DNA from: Alentia gelatinosa
Lineage: Eukaryota > Annelida > Polychaeta > Phyllodocida > Polynoidae
Direction of reading: 5' to 3'
DNA length: 64,000 nt
NCBI GenBank assembly: GCA_950022655.1
Contig: OX465584.1
Span: 50,760,723 to 50,824,722 of the forward strand
This document shows, piece by piece, positions 11,163 to 23,274 of the stretch (position 1 is the stretch's first letter; each line of letters starts with the position of its first letter). A program made the translations under genes and the position numbers. The notes below the pieces were generated by a model. The model ran no database searches. It was not told the DNA's origin and saw only the letters and a list, made by a program, of their open reading frames with translations.

Positions 11163-13485
11163 TAGAAGAAGATGGAATACCTCATATAGAATATAGCTAC
11201 ATATTATAAAATGTCACAGCAATGAGAGACATTACTGCCTCATTTATCATTTGCTTTTAACTCTGGATTAGGAGAGAAGTAAATAGGAGAGACAGTAGTG
11301 TAATATCATGCAAAACATTTGAGAACTAAATTAATACCTCAGAATATAAATGCAATTAACGCATTCGCACCGGTTGATGCTTTGAGACATCGAGCAGGGC
11401 TGACCAGGTGATGCCTTGAGGCATCATTTACAAAATAACCATTTTTTGTAATAGAATCGGAAATCTTTGCTCAATAAAAAAGAAAATTTATGAAAACGTA
11501 GGTATGACATCATATTAAATACTTTTCAGTGAAATAACAACAATATTTAATATCATGTTTCATGTCAAGAGATGAAAAAAATATAATATAATGGCCTCTT
11601 ATACCCAGCCCCTAGTGGTATACACTCTAACAGGACCTGGCCATATGCCCAAGCAACAGCTGCAGGGTTAACAAAGGGTTGCTGCCACATAAATTATAAA
11701 ATCATTCTACTTCAACAAAAATGGAGATGAAGCACTATTTCAGTAATACTATTAGACTCAAAAAGGAGTACAAAAACAACAGATATCTTCTACTAGATGC
11801 TAACATAATGCCAAACAAATGTAATGAGAAATATTGATCTACAGTATAATGATTTACTGAAGTCTGGTCATGGTGCAGTGTCAGTGAGAAGTTATCTGAT
11901 GTAATATCACATTCCCTTTTGTTCTCTAGATATTTGGGGGATTCGTTCTTTTTGTTATCCTAGTGGCCATAAGAAAGCAGTAGTTGGTGCTTGAAGGGTC
12001 TAAGCATTAGTTTGATCTTGAAAAAAAACCATGTATATGTCGTTAGTATAGTAGTAGTTTACATATGCATAATCCATCACCATATTAACATTGCACTTTG
12101 AACACATTAGATAAATGTCATATTGAAATCCTAGAATGCTAGGCACTTGAACCTTTCAGATATCCGGCATAGGCATCAGCAACACAGGTGCTAGTACTTT
12201 TCCTTTGACCTAATCTTGGCAGGACATGTTTTATATGAACACCAGGAAAGGGTCAGTTGAGAGGACAAGACCTTGAGGACTGATGATAATGCAGGGATGA
12301 TATGCAACAATTAATGTCAGTGGGTTGAGACAGAAGACCAGAACACTCTTAGTTATCTATGGTATATGATGGTCATTATGGTACTCTCCACTGACAAAAT
12401 CCTGAAATTCCATTTTTAAGTTAAATACAAATAACAGCATTTGTTTTAAAAGGATAAAAAAACACGCCCGAATAAATCATATGGCTTAATGAATTTGAAA
12501 CAAATGTTGTTATTCCTCTTTGAATGTGGTTTAGCGAGACTTCTGATGATGTGTTTATATTGTCTTTATCAATTTTTGAAGAAATTGTCAATAATAAATG
12601 AAATAATCAGTTTTTTATTGGCCAGCAATTGATATCATCACTTTTTGTGTAATACTAATGATTCAACAATAAAAATTGCAATACTTGTAACCTGGAATGA
12701 TTTTTTGTCAATTTTCTGATTCACCCCTGCTGTAATTAACAAAGAGCAGGTAGAGTTTCTGTCGTATAGAGATCAGCACAGTGGTGTAGGGCAGACACTG
12801 AATGATTACTCAATACTAGGTTCAATAACAATCACTTAGGTCGGAAGTTATGATATAGAATAATTCTAAAATGAATAGTACACTTACAAAGTTTCTCTAG
12901 TTCATCAATTTCATCTAAACATCAAGAATGGTAGCGTTAGTTTTCACCAGAATTAACCAGAAAAGATGGTTGCCAACAAAGCCTGAACTGACCTATGAAA
13001 AGTGCAACCAATGTAACCCGGAATTTACGCTAGAGGACTAAAAACGTGATGACTGTAGATCGTCTAACCAAACGTCGTCAGGTGGTGCTTGAATATGCAA
13101 ACTTGGCTGGAATAGTTGTCTACCCAAGAATATACTCTTTTATAGTGTTTACACTAGACAACCTTTTGTAGAAATGCGAAACACTACTGAACCTTTGCAG
13201 AATTGCTGGCTTGTGGTCTATAATTCAAGCTGGTTTGAAATAGTCGTTGGCCATCTAGTAGTCTACATAATTGCCAGGTGGTGCCAAATTTCAAAATATG
13301 ACGCGAAAGTAATATCTGTAATCACCATACACCTTGCAGTCACACAAGGCGATTTTAAGTCTTTTACAGTAGAAAGTCATCAGGTGGTGCTAAATTCAAG
13401 AATTGCTGCCTTTAAGCGTCTAGTGTGAATGCCAGCATAGCCTTTAGTGTGGTTCACTTTCACGCTATTGCGTGTATGTACAAAT
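11163..13485. other. 3' UTR and intergenic sequence, no gene seen
   Basis: Contains a candidate polyadenylation signal at 11473-11478 and a stem-loop GATGCC-TTGA-GGCATC near 11411-11426. Three loosely similar CAGGTGGTGC pieces occur near 13080, 13275 and 13381. No coding exon recognised. Confidence 0.45.
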
Positions 13486-13532
13486 GTGTGAGAGAATGTG
13501 TTTGAATGATGAAGGATTGTATATATATATAT
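13486..13532. repeat. Direct repeat, left copy
   Basis: About 47 bp beginning GTGTGAGAGAATGTG and ending in an AT run. It recurs at 14627-14673 and the two flank the TIR element at 13649-14459. Confidence 0.8.
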
Positions 13533-13648
13533 GTAATAAATACATCTCAGTGTATTTATATATAAATACAATGGCGCCACCTACCGCCAATTATATGCAC
13601 TACTACCCGCACCAACGCATACACGCAGGTGCCGGACAGTGCTCACCT

Positions 13649-14459
13649 GGGCCCTGTTTTTTAGTCACGACATTCGTAACTTATGACACATATCTGCCGT
13701 AAGTGTGCTAGAGAGATACGATCGTAGAGCAGATACGACACTTAGTGGAGATACGACACTTAGGGAGATAAAAGGTGTGCTATAGTCACGACACTCGGTG
13801 GCCACTGGACCGGAAAATGTGGCTATAAGTGTCGTATGTCTAAGACCACTCTGGACATGTCGTAACAAACGCGGAACTTAACTTCCCCTAGGAATTAAGC
13901 ACTGAAATTTGAACACGAGTAAGGTATACATATAACCTATCATCGTACCAAATATGAAGAAAATTGGCCACACCGTTAAGAAGATATCGGCGTTTAAATT
14001 TTGTCATAGCAAATACTGCTCTGATGGCCAGTGTACCCCTACCACCAGTGGTCTAATAGCCTACGCTGGTTCCCGGGTAATCCGCTAGGGGTCACGGCGG
14101 AATTAGATCCGATCGATAGCCCGATGTTTCAAATTCAAACGTGGATATCTTCATGACGGTGGGTCCGATCGTCTTCATATTTCGTACGATTATAGGTTCT
14201 ATGTATCCCGTACTCATGTTAAAATTTCATTGCTAAATTCGTAGAGGAAGCACAAGAAATCTACAGTGACGTTTTATAGAACCTAAGACAGTTCTATACT
14301 TGTCTTAACTTCTGACACATATCCCCGCGATTTTACTTTTCGTCCTACGACACTGTCTATAGGACGCCGGCCATCTTTTGTCGGTGAAAATGCCGTAAAT
14401 TCTAGATACGATCTAAGCGCATCATAGACTTCCGATGTCGTGACTAAAAAACAGGGCCC
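13649..14459. mobile_element. Non-autonomous DNA element with 25-bp perfect TIRs
   Basis: The left end reads GGGCCCTGTTTTTTAGTCAC (25 bp to 13673) and the right end 14435-14459 is its exact reverse complement. The 811-bp interior has many short CGTATC/GATACG inverted motifs and no ORF of note. No clear target duplication is visible, so the superfamily is not assigned. Confidence 0.8.
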
Positions 14460-14626
14460 TGATTTCTTTCGATGCAGACCTGTTTGCTGTCGCTCCTGCT
14501 ACTCACCATCACGGTGATTTGTGAAAATTGCGGAAAATCATATGACGGTCGAAAACGTCCACAGGGAGAAAGAAGAAAAGTTCGGTGATCCAGGAACCAT
14601 GTCTACAGTCGAGCACGGGGCCATTG

Positions 14627-14673
14627 GTGTGAGAGAATGTGTTTGAATGATGAAGGATTGTATATATATATAT
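14627..14673. repeat. Direct repeat, right copy
   Basis: Matches 13486-13532 over about 47 bp, including the AT run. It lies just upstream of the non-LTR relic. Confidence 0.8.
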
Positions 14674-14689
14674 ATATATACACCAATGT

Positions 14690-16290
14690 TTGTAACACCT
14701 AAACAACTGTGTCAATCAAAGGGTATCAAGTTTGTTGCTGCAAATGTACTCAAAAATATTGGATTTAGAAATAATTTCTCAGATGTAGACTTTCTGGCCC
14801 TAAGCGAAACATGGTTGAATTAGAAGTATTCGCCAAATATGCTGGATCTGCCTAACATGACCTTATTACGGATGGACAGGAATTGGATAAAAAGAAATTG
14901 GTAGTATCTGTGTATCGTCCTCCGGGAGAAAACGTTATAGGTTCTTTTAGAAAACCTACTAAGAAATAGAAAATATAGACGGCACGAAATATGGGTGATA
15001 TGAATATGAATCTAAATTCAAAAAGATGTGATAAATACAAAGCCATGAAAATGTTTTAGAAACAAATGATACTTTTATTTTTCAAGGGGGTTCAAGTCGA
15101 ATAGATCATATATACACTAATAGTAAATTTGTAAATAAGCTAGGAAACGTAAACTACTATTTATACGATCATTTTATGATATACGCTATAAGAAAAAACA
15201 AAAAAAAGAAACAAAGAAAGAAAGAAAGGTAATAAAGTATAGGGATGTTAAAAAACTTAATAAAGATATAATAAATAAAATAGATAAACTAGATAGAATG
15301 TCAAAAGATTTTAGATTTGGAGATTAACAAACAGAAAGGGATCAATGTGAAAATCTTATTGACCACAAACAAAAACAACTGGATAAAGAATGTCCAATAA
15401 AACGTAGAGGAGTTAGAGTACAGGAAAACTTCTGCCTACCAAAAACGCTGCTGTCAGGATAGATAAGAGAAGAGTGCTATTAAAACGAATTATGAAATTA
15501 GAAAACAATGAGTTAGCACAAATCAAAATACTGAGTGAAATACGAAGATTGCGCAAACTAATAACAAAGGGTATCAGAAGATATCAAGTGATACAGATTC
15601 AGAGGAGTCTAATGGAAAACCACAAAAATCCTAAGAAGTTTTGGCAAAGTTTGAATAATGTTTGGGATGGGAAACAAACTAATGTAAAAACTTACCCAAT
15701 CCAAAAATATAAGAATGAGGAAAAGATAATAGATGATATGAACATGCATTTGGCGACAATAGGGATATATGACAAGAAGACCGTAATGGTGGAAATAAGG
15801 TGGAATGAAGATGGCGGGATTTTCCTGAAGTTGGAGAAGATGAAGTAAATATATAGTATAAAACAACTAGTGAAGATATAGAAAGGATTATAAAAAAATA
15901 GATGATGGAAAGAGTATCGGATTTAACCACTTACACTCAGAAATTTTAAAAGCAATACTCTTGACTAAACCAGATATAACTGTACAATTAATAAATCATA
16001 GTTTATATAGTTCAGATTTTCCAAATATCCACTTCCAAAAGAGGGGGATTTATAATGGTTCAGTAACTGGAGGCCAATCATGGTGCTTACGTTGATATAA
16101 TAAATATATTAGAAGGTTTTGCATAATTTCATTTTAGAGCAAATACAGCAGGAAAATTGGATATCGGAAGTACGATTCGGCTTTTTACCAAAGAGATCCA
16201 CAGCGCAAGCAATATTTACTCTAGTGGAAGAACTACATCAACAGCTTAATAACAAACATATTACTTTAAATCAGGAAAGCAGGAGTTTTG
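14690..16290 (+). pseudogene. Non-LTR retrotransposon relic (AP endonuclease and RT pieces)
   Basis: Fragments in several frames follow the LINE ORF2 order. An AP-endonuclease piece is at 14761-14823 (FSDVDFLALSETWLN, then a stop). VVSVYRPPGENVIGSF is near 14897, and SRIDHIYTNSKF followed by YLYDHFMIYA at 15090-15190 corresponds to the endonuclease C-terminus. The 15474-15848 frame (LLKRIMKLENNELAQIK) is the linker. RT pieces lie at 15890-16265 (WRPIMV, then PKRSTAQAIFTLVEELHQQL). The catalytic YADD region is lost. The SETWL and RSTAQA style is shared by CR1, L2 and Jockey-like clades, so I do not assign one. Stops and frameshifts show an old dead copy. Confidence 0.8.
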
Positions 16291-18164
16291 TCTAATGTAA
16301 TGTCTCCCACTAACTTAATGGTGTATTACATTAGCTTTGTCAATGATGTAATAGCTGTTATGTCATGCTATCTTACATAAGAAATAAAAGGGGGGTGCTT
16401 CGGAAAAGTGTTACGTAATATTTTGGGGGGTGGTACAAAATGTGAGACAACGTGTGTCAGGGGGTGGGGGGTGGGCTCCTAAAAATACCCTAAAAAGTGT
16501 GACTTATTTTATGGACTTCTCCTTCTCCAACTCGTTTGAATGCTATGTGATATTCACTCAGCTAGACGACGACTTTGGCCAAAACTTGTTGGGTTTTTTT
16601 TAGTATGAAAAGAATTAATAGACCCCTTGAAGCGGTGTGTATTTAGACTGAGTTTGTGCATAGGTATATAATGATATATACAGAATACTTCTATGGTGTT
16701 TAAACATGATTTATGACATTTTAGATATAATTAATGACTACAGTTGCACATGCCTCTAAACATTATCTCCTACCTCCATGAATATACAATGCGGTGAGGT
16801 AGGCTGGGAATAATAAATTTTATTAACTATTAATTGATAGTTGATAAAATAAATAAGATATGTGATAGAATATGTGATATGTGTATATACAATTGATTAT
16901 GGAGTAGGATGATATTATGAATAATGTAAAGGGTATTAGTGGGTGGGGAAATTGAATTGATGATGTTGTTTGGTTGCAGTTGACAGTGAGGTGAGTTTTT
17001 GTGGGAAGTATGGTAATGGTGCATGTGTGTAGGTGGCGTGTATGGTGTGATGTTAGTTTTGGTGGGCGTTGGGTTCACTGGGGTCAACAATGACTACCCC
17101 CCCCCTCCCTCAACAGAGAGATGGGAACACATTTTCCATGTTTACCAGAAGAATAACTATACTCTACTTAACTTGGAGACAGTAAATGTAATGATTGATA
17201 CTTGTATAATTACCTTAATGACAAAATTGCACTCTTTCATTTGTCTAACAAGGGAGGGTGATTATACTGAAAGTACGTATGTCGCTAGGGCGGGGGGTTC
17301 TCCAACTTCCTGCGTACATCCTTAATGGATGGCCCCCGGCTGCCTGCTAACCTGACTACCAGCCAACTTATCTACCTGCTACTGCCTGTGCAGCCTTCCA
17401 TTGCCTGTACTTTATAGCCGCCCATCCACCTGCCCTACCAAATATCTGCGTACCTTACTGCCCATCCTACTCACCATTATACAGCCTTCCCATCTCACTG
17501 CCTCAATGCCAAACTTCCTGACGGCCCATTAAAAAGCCAAGCTACCACACTGTCTACCTAGATGACTGTCTGTCCCCCGAGCTCACTGACTACCTACATG
17601 ACTGACCATCTGACTGCCCATTTGCTGGACATCCAACACACACACATCTGCACATGTACTTGCACAACTCATGGGAAGTGATGTTGGTTTGCAGTCAGAT
17701 TGGCTGTGAGGTAGGAGCAATCAAGATTGGTAGACAATCAGGTTGCTGGGCAATGGAGTGGTAGGGCAGTTGGATTGGCTTTAGGTAGGGAATTAGAACG
17801 AGTTGTGTTAAGTGTGTGGGCAGCCAGCCTATTGCCAAATCGGGATGCAGAAAGAATATCGATTTCCCGTGGCATGCTTTGACTTGGTCTATAGGAAACC
17901 TGCAATCTTTTGTTGGCCAAACTGTCGCACATTCTTCTGGTGATCTTAGACAATCTTTACCTATGGTTGTCATGACTGAAAAACACCTCCCAGGTATCCA
18001 ACTAACGATACCATGTAGCCATGTCCAAAAAGAAAGACAAGAGTCTAAATTCTGGCAATCAAGAAATTGTGGTATTCCCCGCCAAATGAATTAAACATTC
18101 ATTATAAGTGTTGAGGAACAGTAATTGATGTACCACATCATCAAAGGCAACAATTACGGAGTAA
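16291..18164. other. No gene seen; biased low-complexity stretches
   Basis: Holds G-rich (16420-16480) and AT-rich blocks. A CT-rich stretch with degenerate CTGCCTACC-like repeats lies at 17330-17650, and a complementary GGT-rich stretch at 17690-17820. None of the open frames shows a known domain. Confidence 0.45.
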
Positions 18165-18235
18165 TTACACGATGACAACATTTGGAGAGAATGAAGTGAA
18201 AATTGGTGAGATGTCAAAGGCATAATATAAAAAGT
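18165..18235 (-). repeat. Split repeat B2
   Basis: Shares ACACGATGACAACATTTGG and GGCATAATATAAAAAG blocks with B1, with the middle deleted. Lies outside A2. Confidence 0.7.
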
Positions 18236-18277
18236 CTTTCAATACGTAGTATTATTTAAAAAGACGTGGGTGGGCGG

Positions 18278-18489
18278 GTTTAAAGCTGTCTGAAGATTTG
18301 TGGAGACTGATGACACGCCCTCTGTAGTAGTTGCCAGGTCTGGACAGCGGGCACCCTCTCGCGTCGTTGACGTTCAACGTTGTCGACCGTACCATCTGTT
18401 GTGATATTTCTAAAATGAGGGTATAAAAAGGGGCGTGGCCCGAAATGTCTGTCCAGTAATTATAAACATTTCTCAATTGTCCTCAATTA
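18278..18489 (-). repeat. Split repeat A2
   Basis: Aligns with A1 at 20555-20767 from GTTTAAAGCTGTC to CCTCAATTA with about a dozen differences. Carries GTATAAAAAGG, a TATA-like box on the + strand. Confidence 0.8.
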
Positions 18490-18642
18490 CACGATGACAA
18501 CATTTGGAGAGAATTAATGTTTATTTACTTTGAGAAAAAGACTCACGGGTCTTGTGATATACCAACGGGCATAATGATACATTGCCGAGGAGGCATAGAA
18601 AAGTGAAAATTGGTGAGATGCCAAAGGCATAATATAAAAAGG
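18488..18642 (-). repeat. Split repeat B1
   Basis: Directly abuts A2 and lies just past the end of the recombinase frame. Its ends match B2. Confidence 0.7.
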
Positions 18643-18658
18643 CCAAGGCCAATTAAGT

Positions 18659-19475
18659 TTACCGGGAAGGGGACGACATCCCTCCCGGGCAGGGTAGGTA
18701 GGGCATAATGCCCGAGGTGGATTTCCAAGTGCCTCGTGCCCGTATCTCCCCCTCCGAGGCCCCTGCGTGCACGGCATCATGCACTGCACCTCGCCTTAGA
18801 GAGTGGAGGGTGACCCTCTCGGCCGAAGGAAATGCGAGGGCCGCGAGGGCCGCGCGCATCGTGCAGAACAACGGCCTAGAGGTGAGAGGGAGTCCTGATG
18901 GAGTAGTAAAGACCGTGGTGGTGGATGGCGACAGGTATGCCGCGACATAAGCCTGGTAGATCGCGACTGGACAGACCGCCGGGTCATCGAGCCGCGGTAG
19001 GGTGATGACGAGGGGCGGAGCATAGGCTGAGCGGGTCTTGGTCGACCTGACGACCACGCGAAGTGCAGTCGGCAAAAGCTGGATGTCTCCCCGTGTGAGG
19101 GTATGAGGGCCTCCCCACGAGGCCATGGAGGGTGCCAGGAGGTTCGAAACCCGGAGAAAAGTGAAATATGAGAGCGCGAGGGCGGCTCTGAGGGTGAGGG
19201 ATGCGGGTCCTGCCCTGGACAAGTATTTGAGAATGATTCTCAGTTCCCATAAGCGCACTTGAGGTACGGGGGAGGGAGTGTGGTTCGACAGACGACGGAC
19301 TCCCCGGAGGACCGCTGCTACCTCCTCCTGGAGGAATGCCGACAGGTCCCCCCCCCCCCCCCACCCCCGTGGATCCTAATCCAGCGACGCGCCCCCGAAA
19401 GATAATTAGCGACAGATGATGGCGACTTGAAGTGATTAGCGCGCGCCTGGGTATATCTTGCTGCGTGTCCAATGG
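18659..19475 (-). pseudogene. Tyrosine recombinase of the DIRS-order element
   Basis: The main frame (18659-19258 and upstream to about 19350) carries all the signature residues of the catalytic domain. Numbered in the 199-residue stretch they are Arg36 (FTFLRVSNLL), Lys74 (RSTKTRSAY), His152 and Arg155 (LHSLRRGA), Trp178 (GTWKS) and the nucleophile candidate Tyr187 (MPYL). The helical N-terminal DNA-binding part continues upstream as LSAFLQEEVAAVLRGVRRLS. Beyond the homopolymer G/C tract at about 19350-19367 it resumes in another frame as QARANHFKSPSSVANYLSG. A slip in that tract is the one clear lesion. The enzyme would circularise and integrate the cDNA without an integrase. Confidence 0.82.
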
Positions 19476-19524
19476 AGGGGAGGAGAGGAGGAGTTGACGC
19501 GAGGACCGAGAACCGGACGTAGAC

Positions 19525-20226
19525 TTAGGCCTGAATCGGGTGGTTGCGGCGGGTGGATGGGGCGTCAGCCGACGCCAGCGACTGCAACATCTGGGCGTGG
19601 AGCCTTGATCCGTCGCCTAAAATCAGAAGATGGTCAAGGTCGCACACAGGGGTGCAGTGATGGCGAGAGTAAGATGGGTCTAGCTCCTGGGGGCGGCAGT
19701 CCTCCGGAGCGAATCGTAGGTCGCAGTCCCCAAGGGCGGCCACGAGCCAGAGGCGTCGTCCGACCTCCGCGTAGAGGGGGTCCGGAGTGTGGCCGGTAGG
19801 GAGGGCGTCTAGGGGTGCCTCTCCTCCCGTGTAAACTACCATGCGGGTGCCGCGGGGGGCCCTCGGGGCAAGGGTGGCGACCGCCTGGAGGATGGCAACT
19901 GCGTGGCCTCGGGCTCCGGACGCGGGCTCCGGACGCTCCGGACAGCAGACGTCCACGTAGTACCTGGATTCGAACTTGACCACCTGGAGGGGAAGATTGC
20001 GAGGCCAGGTAGTGCGAACAACGGCCCCGAACACGGCGGGAGAGCAGCGTAGGGGCGCAACCCGAGGAACCGCTGTCCCGTGTTCGGCCGTTTCAGAGTA
20101 AGCGGTGGCGCCACCTAGCGTGGTGCCGCGAACTACGGCGCGCACGTGGCCCGTGTTTACATCCACATTTTCCGGACGGGGATGGCGTGGTCGCTGCTGC
20201 AAAGATCTGCTGTAAAATCCGTGCAT
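19525..20226 (-). pseudogene. RNase H-like region of the DIRS-order element
   Basis: A 233-codon open frame lies between gag and the recombinase. Its segment RGTRMVVYTGGEAPLDAL, followed by EVGRRLWLVAALGDCDLRFA, resembles the strand and helix pattern of DIRS-type RNase H, where VVFTDN and RRLWLLAA are usual. The catalytic Asp-Asn after VVYT is replaced by Gly-Gly, so it would be inactive. The tail LASADAPSTRR matches the linker that opens the recombinase region. No RT motif precedes it. The call is by position and pattern only. Confidence 0.5.
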
Positions 20227-20518
20227 CCTCTGAGACGGCCGTGGGGGGTGTTTCTTGGTTCGGCATTACATGCCCGGCATGTGCTGATCCTCCTTCTGCA
20301 TTTTTCTCGGCCGAAGATTGCGTATTCGCATTGTTCTCGACCGTTGTGCTAGGGGTGCCTGGCAGCCTCTCCATGATGGTATCGAGCGCCTTTTTAAGTC
20401 CATCAAACTTTTCGTTTAGCGCGCTTATGCGATCATCCTCTATTACAGATTCGCTTTCCGGATCAGCCTACTTTTTTCCTTTCTTTGCTTCCTTCGATTT
20501 CGATCCAGACTTCGGCAT
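20093..20518 (-). pseudogene. Gag-like ORF start of the DIRS-order element
   Basis: An ATG at 20518, 37 bp inside repeat A1, opens MPKSGSKSKEAKKGKK and then meets an in-frame TAG. The same frame continues with an acidic coiled-coil-like stretch (SESVIEDDRISALNEKFDG) and a low-complexity Thr/Asn/Glu segment to about 20093. The basic Ser/Lys start followed by a coiled coil is typical of DIRS gag proteins. The early stop may be mutation. Confidence 0.5.
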
Positions 20519-20554
20519 CTTTGAGGGAGAAACTCGGACCGATTCCTGAAGCAC

Positions 20555-20767
20555 GTTTAAAGCTGTCGAAAGATTTCTGGAGACTGATGACGCGCCCTCT
20601 GTAGTAGTTGCGAGGTCTGGACAGCGGGCGCCCTCTCGTGTCGTTGGCGTTCAACGTTGTCGACCGCGCCATCTGTTGTGATATTTCTAAAATGAGGGTA
20701 TAAAAAAGGGGCGTGGCCCGAAATGTCTGTCCAGTCATTATAAACAATTCTCAATTGTCCTCAATTA
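20555..20767 (-). repeat. Split repeat A1
   Basis: The 5' terminal repeat of the element, matching A2 at 18278-18489. Confidence 0.8.
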
Positions 20768-20933
20768 ATATCAATTTTCATCATAAGGTAATCATAAGAA
20801 GGTCGTCCTATTTTAGCGTCATGATTCTGTTGTATTTACACCATTATCCAATGATTCCAATCTCTGCACCTAGGGGACACTACTGATGATTTTATTTCAT
20901 TTGCCATTAGTCATCAAAGTCTGTTGTATAGGA

Positions 20934-21011
20934 ATTATATAGAACGTCCTGACCATGCTGTACAATTCACAGAACGAGATGGTATTTTACAGTTTGTACG
21001 GACCAAGGCAG
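20934..21011. repeat. Hairpin repeat family H, truncated copy
   Basis: Has the left arm of the palindrome found whole at 22938 and 25061 (TATAGAACGTCCTGACCATG to GTACGGACCAAGGCA). The right arm is missing. Confidence 0.8.
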
Positions 21012-21299
21012 TCATGACAATAGCAACCGTCATTGTAGCTTTGAGACAGACCTATTCAGAGATGATTGTAGTAAACTACGTTTCAATAGTAACAAACGAG
21101 ACCAAAAACAAAATTCTAGCTCTAACCCCCCACAGCTTTAGCACTAAGCCTCGTTTTTACTTGCCTCCAGACATAGTAGTGAGCACAGGTATCTATCATT
21201 TTAGCTGGTCCACTTTGGCTCCCTCTGGTCTTCTAGCCGAAGCTGGGAATACTCCTTGCTTATGTACAAAGTATCTGAATAATTAGTCTTAAGTAAAAA

Positions 21300-22937
21300 G
21301 TTTTCATAGCACGAAAACTTATAAAACACATTCATGTTGCTTCTCCATCCATGGAGGTGTCTTTTAGACAGCAACTGCTTTATTAGTGATCATGGAAAAA
21401 GAGTGACTGATTGGGAGACTATGCGAGTGATTGTCATTGCAATGCGTTCCATAGACGTGATCACTGTTGAGCTGAAATGATCACTTGATTTTATCACTGA
21501 TAGTGATCATTTCAAAATGTTCACTGTAGATGTATGTAAACATGCCAGTTACCAACATGAAATCATGCACTCTAACTAGTGAGAGTTCACTGCACTACGG
21601 GTTAATTCAACAATAACAAGTCCCATTCAAAAACAAAAATGTGCTTCACATGTGTATTACTCAAGAGAAAATTATGAATTTGAGAATAAAGGTATAACAC
21701 ACATATTACATCCTTTACTGCAAATATCCTTTAATTTTTAATTAATATATATATATATTTATATATATATATATAACTAGTATCTGTTATTAGTCCGTTG
21801 GAGTACGACGAGCTATACTGTTCCAGGATTTTTTTTTTTTCTTATCGGTTGGAACCAGAAGTGGTATTTTCCTCGTATCTTTAATTATATCTAGCAGCTT
21901 GAGTCTTCAGCTGTTCAGCTCCTTGGAATATTCAGTCAACCTAATAGAAATACTCTTTAAGGATTTACAAAACAATTTTAGATTTATATGTGACAAATTT
22001 GTGATACGAGGAGTCGTTCTTTTCCAAATTGTGAGTTTAATAGATGTTTTCTTGCTGTGGTGTAATCATGTATGTTTAATTTGTTCTTTTGGGGCGCACA
22101 GGGCCATCAGCATTTGATATTTTTTGTTTTACGTTTTGTAAAATTCACTATATTCAGACACACCCTGAGACGCCCAGAGCAAACCATCTGCATAATAAGT
22201 TGTAGATATACGGCCTTCAGACCAGGATAGATTTATTTATCTCACCCCTGGTATTTTTCTCACATAGACTTAACATTGCGAACTTGTACTCAATGCCCAT
22301 GGAGTATTTAGAAAAAACATTCAATGGGGGATGATGTCACAAATGCTTGCCAAATTATCAATGCTAGGGTGAAAATATGAACCACACTCAACCCATAGCC
22401 ACTGATGATATGCCATTCAGTTTGGTTTGCTACATTATCTCACTCGAATTTCCCTCGTGATATTACTCCGTAACCAAAACTCATGGCACTTATTATTATT
22501 CTTAAGTATCGCGCGGAGCTTCCTCAGTAGAACCCCCCAATAGCCTCGTCTAAAGAGATTGATTATACTGGTGGCGTTTGTGTGTGTGTAATTTTTGTTT
22601 TACTTGTATTTATCCTGGTTACTAATCAGTCTGGGGACTGGCTTCATTGTACCTCCTGTGGCATTTCGTTATACAGTCGTAGTATGTGACATCAGTTGAG
22701 CAACATATTCACATAAGATTGAGACAATAATTTTCAGAATTTCATAATCAATATCAAGGATTTGGATTATGAAGAATACACGGCTAAATGGGTGACTGGT
22801 ATAAAGTACACAGTTGATTATGTAGGTCTGATAATTAGCTCAGGTTTGATAGGTCAGCGTGAGTCATTCATAGTTTGTGCGGGTTAAGGGGTCTGGCTTT
22901 TCAAGTAATTATACCTGACCTGACCATGTTGTACTTA
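21300..22937. other. No gene seen
   Basis: Contains short TGATCA-rich sequence near 21380-21530, an AT run at 21745-21775 and a T-run at 21831-21840. No exon recognised. Confidence 0.4.
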
Positions 22938-23274
22938 TATAGAACGTCCTGACCATGCTGTACAATTCACATAATAAGATGGTAATTTACGGTTTGTACG
23001 GACCAAGGCATTTATGCCAAGTTCCGTACAAACGGTAAATTATCATTGAGTTCTGTGACTTGTACAAGCATGGTTGGACGTTATATATTTACTATATACC
23101 CGAAATTTAATAAAAAATCAATTTCATTTGGCTTAACAACCAATTTTTTAATAAATGTGTATGGCAAGGAGGTCCTATTTTAGTGTACAGACCGGCGGTC
23201 CGTACAGTATTTTTACGTCATATGCCGAAACGGTGCGTATTTAGAGTATATATACGGCATGGGTATATAGTAAA
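22938..23274. repeat. Hairpin repeat family H, full copy
   Basis: The first 148 bp (22938-23085) form a long imperfect hairpin. The left arm starts TATAGAACGTCC and the right arm ends GGACGTTATA, with loop AAGGCATTTATGCC. Next to it is a 187-bp unit (23088-23274) with its own TTTACTATATACCC inverted ends. Both parts occur together in the copy at 25061-25392, so they move or spread as one unit. Confidence 0.8.

Larger units (their letters stand above)
18165..20767 (-). mobile_element. PAT/Ngaro-like tyrosine-recombinase retrotransposon with split direct repeats, RT missing
   Basis: On the minus strand the order is A1 (20767-20555), gag-like ORF, RNase H-like region, tyrosine recombinase, B1 (18642-18488), A2 (18489-18278), B2 (18235-18165). 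A1 and A2 are about 94% identical over about 212 bp. B1 and B2 share their two ends, but B2 lacks about 85 internal bases. This A1-ORFs-B1-A2-B2 layout defines the split-direct-repeat members of the DIRS order (PAT, Ngaro). The RT expected between gag and RNase H is absent, so the copy is internally deleted. Frames are broken. It cannot move by itself. Confidence 0.8.

Noticed and set aside
11356..11671. piggyBac-like MITE between TTAA sites (TTAACGCATTCGC ... GCAGGGTTAA)
   Set aside because: TTAA occurs on both sides, but the inner ends do not form a convincing inverted repeat.
18278..18489. CTGATGA in the DIRS-order A repeats as ribozyme core
   Set aside because: No GAAA partner and no closing helices around it.
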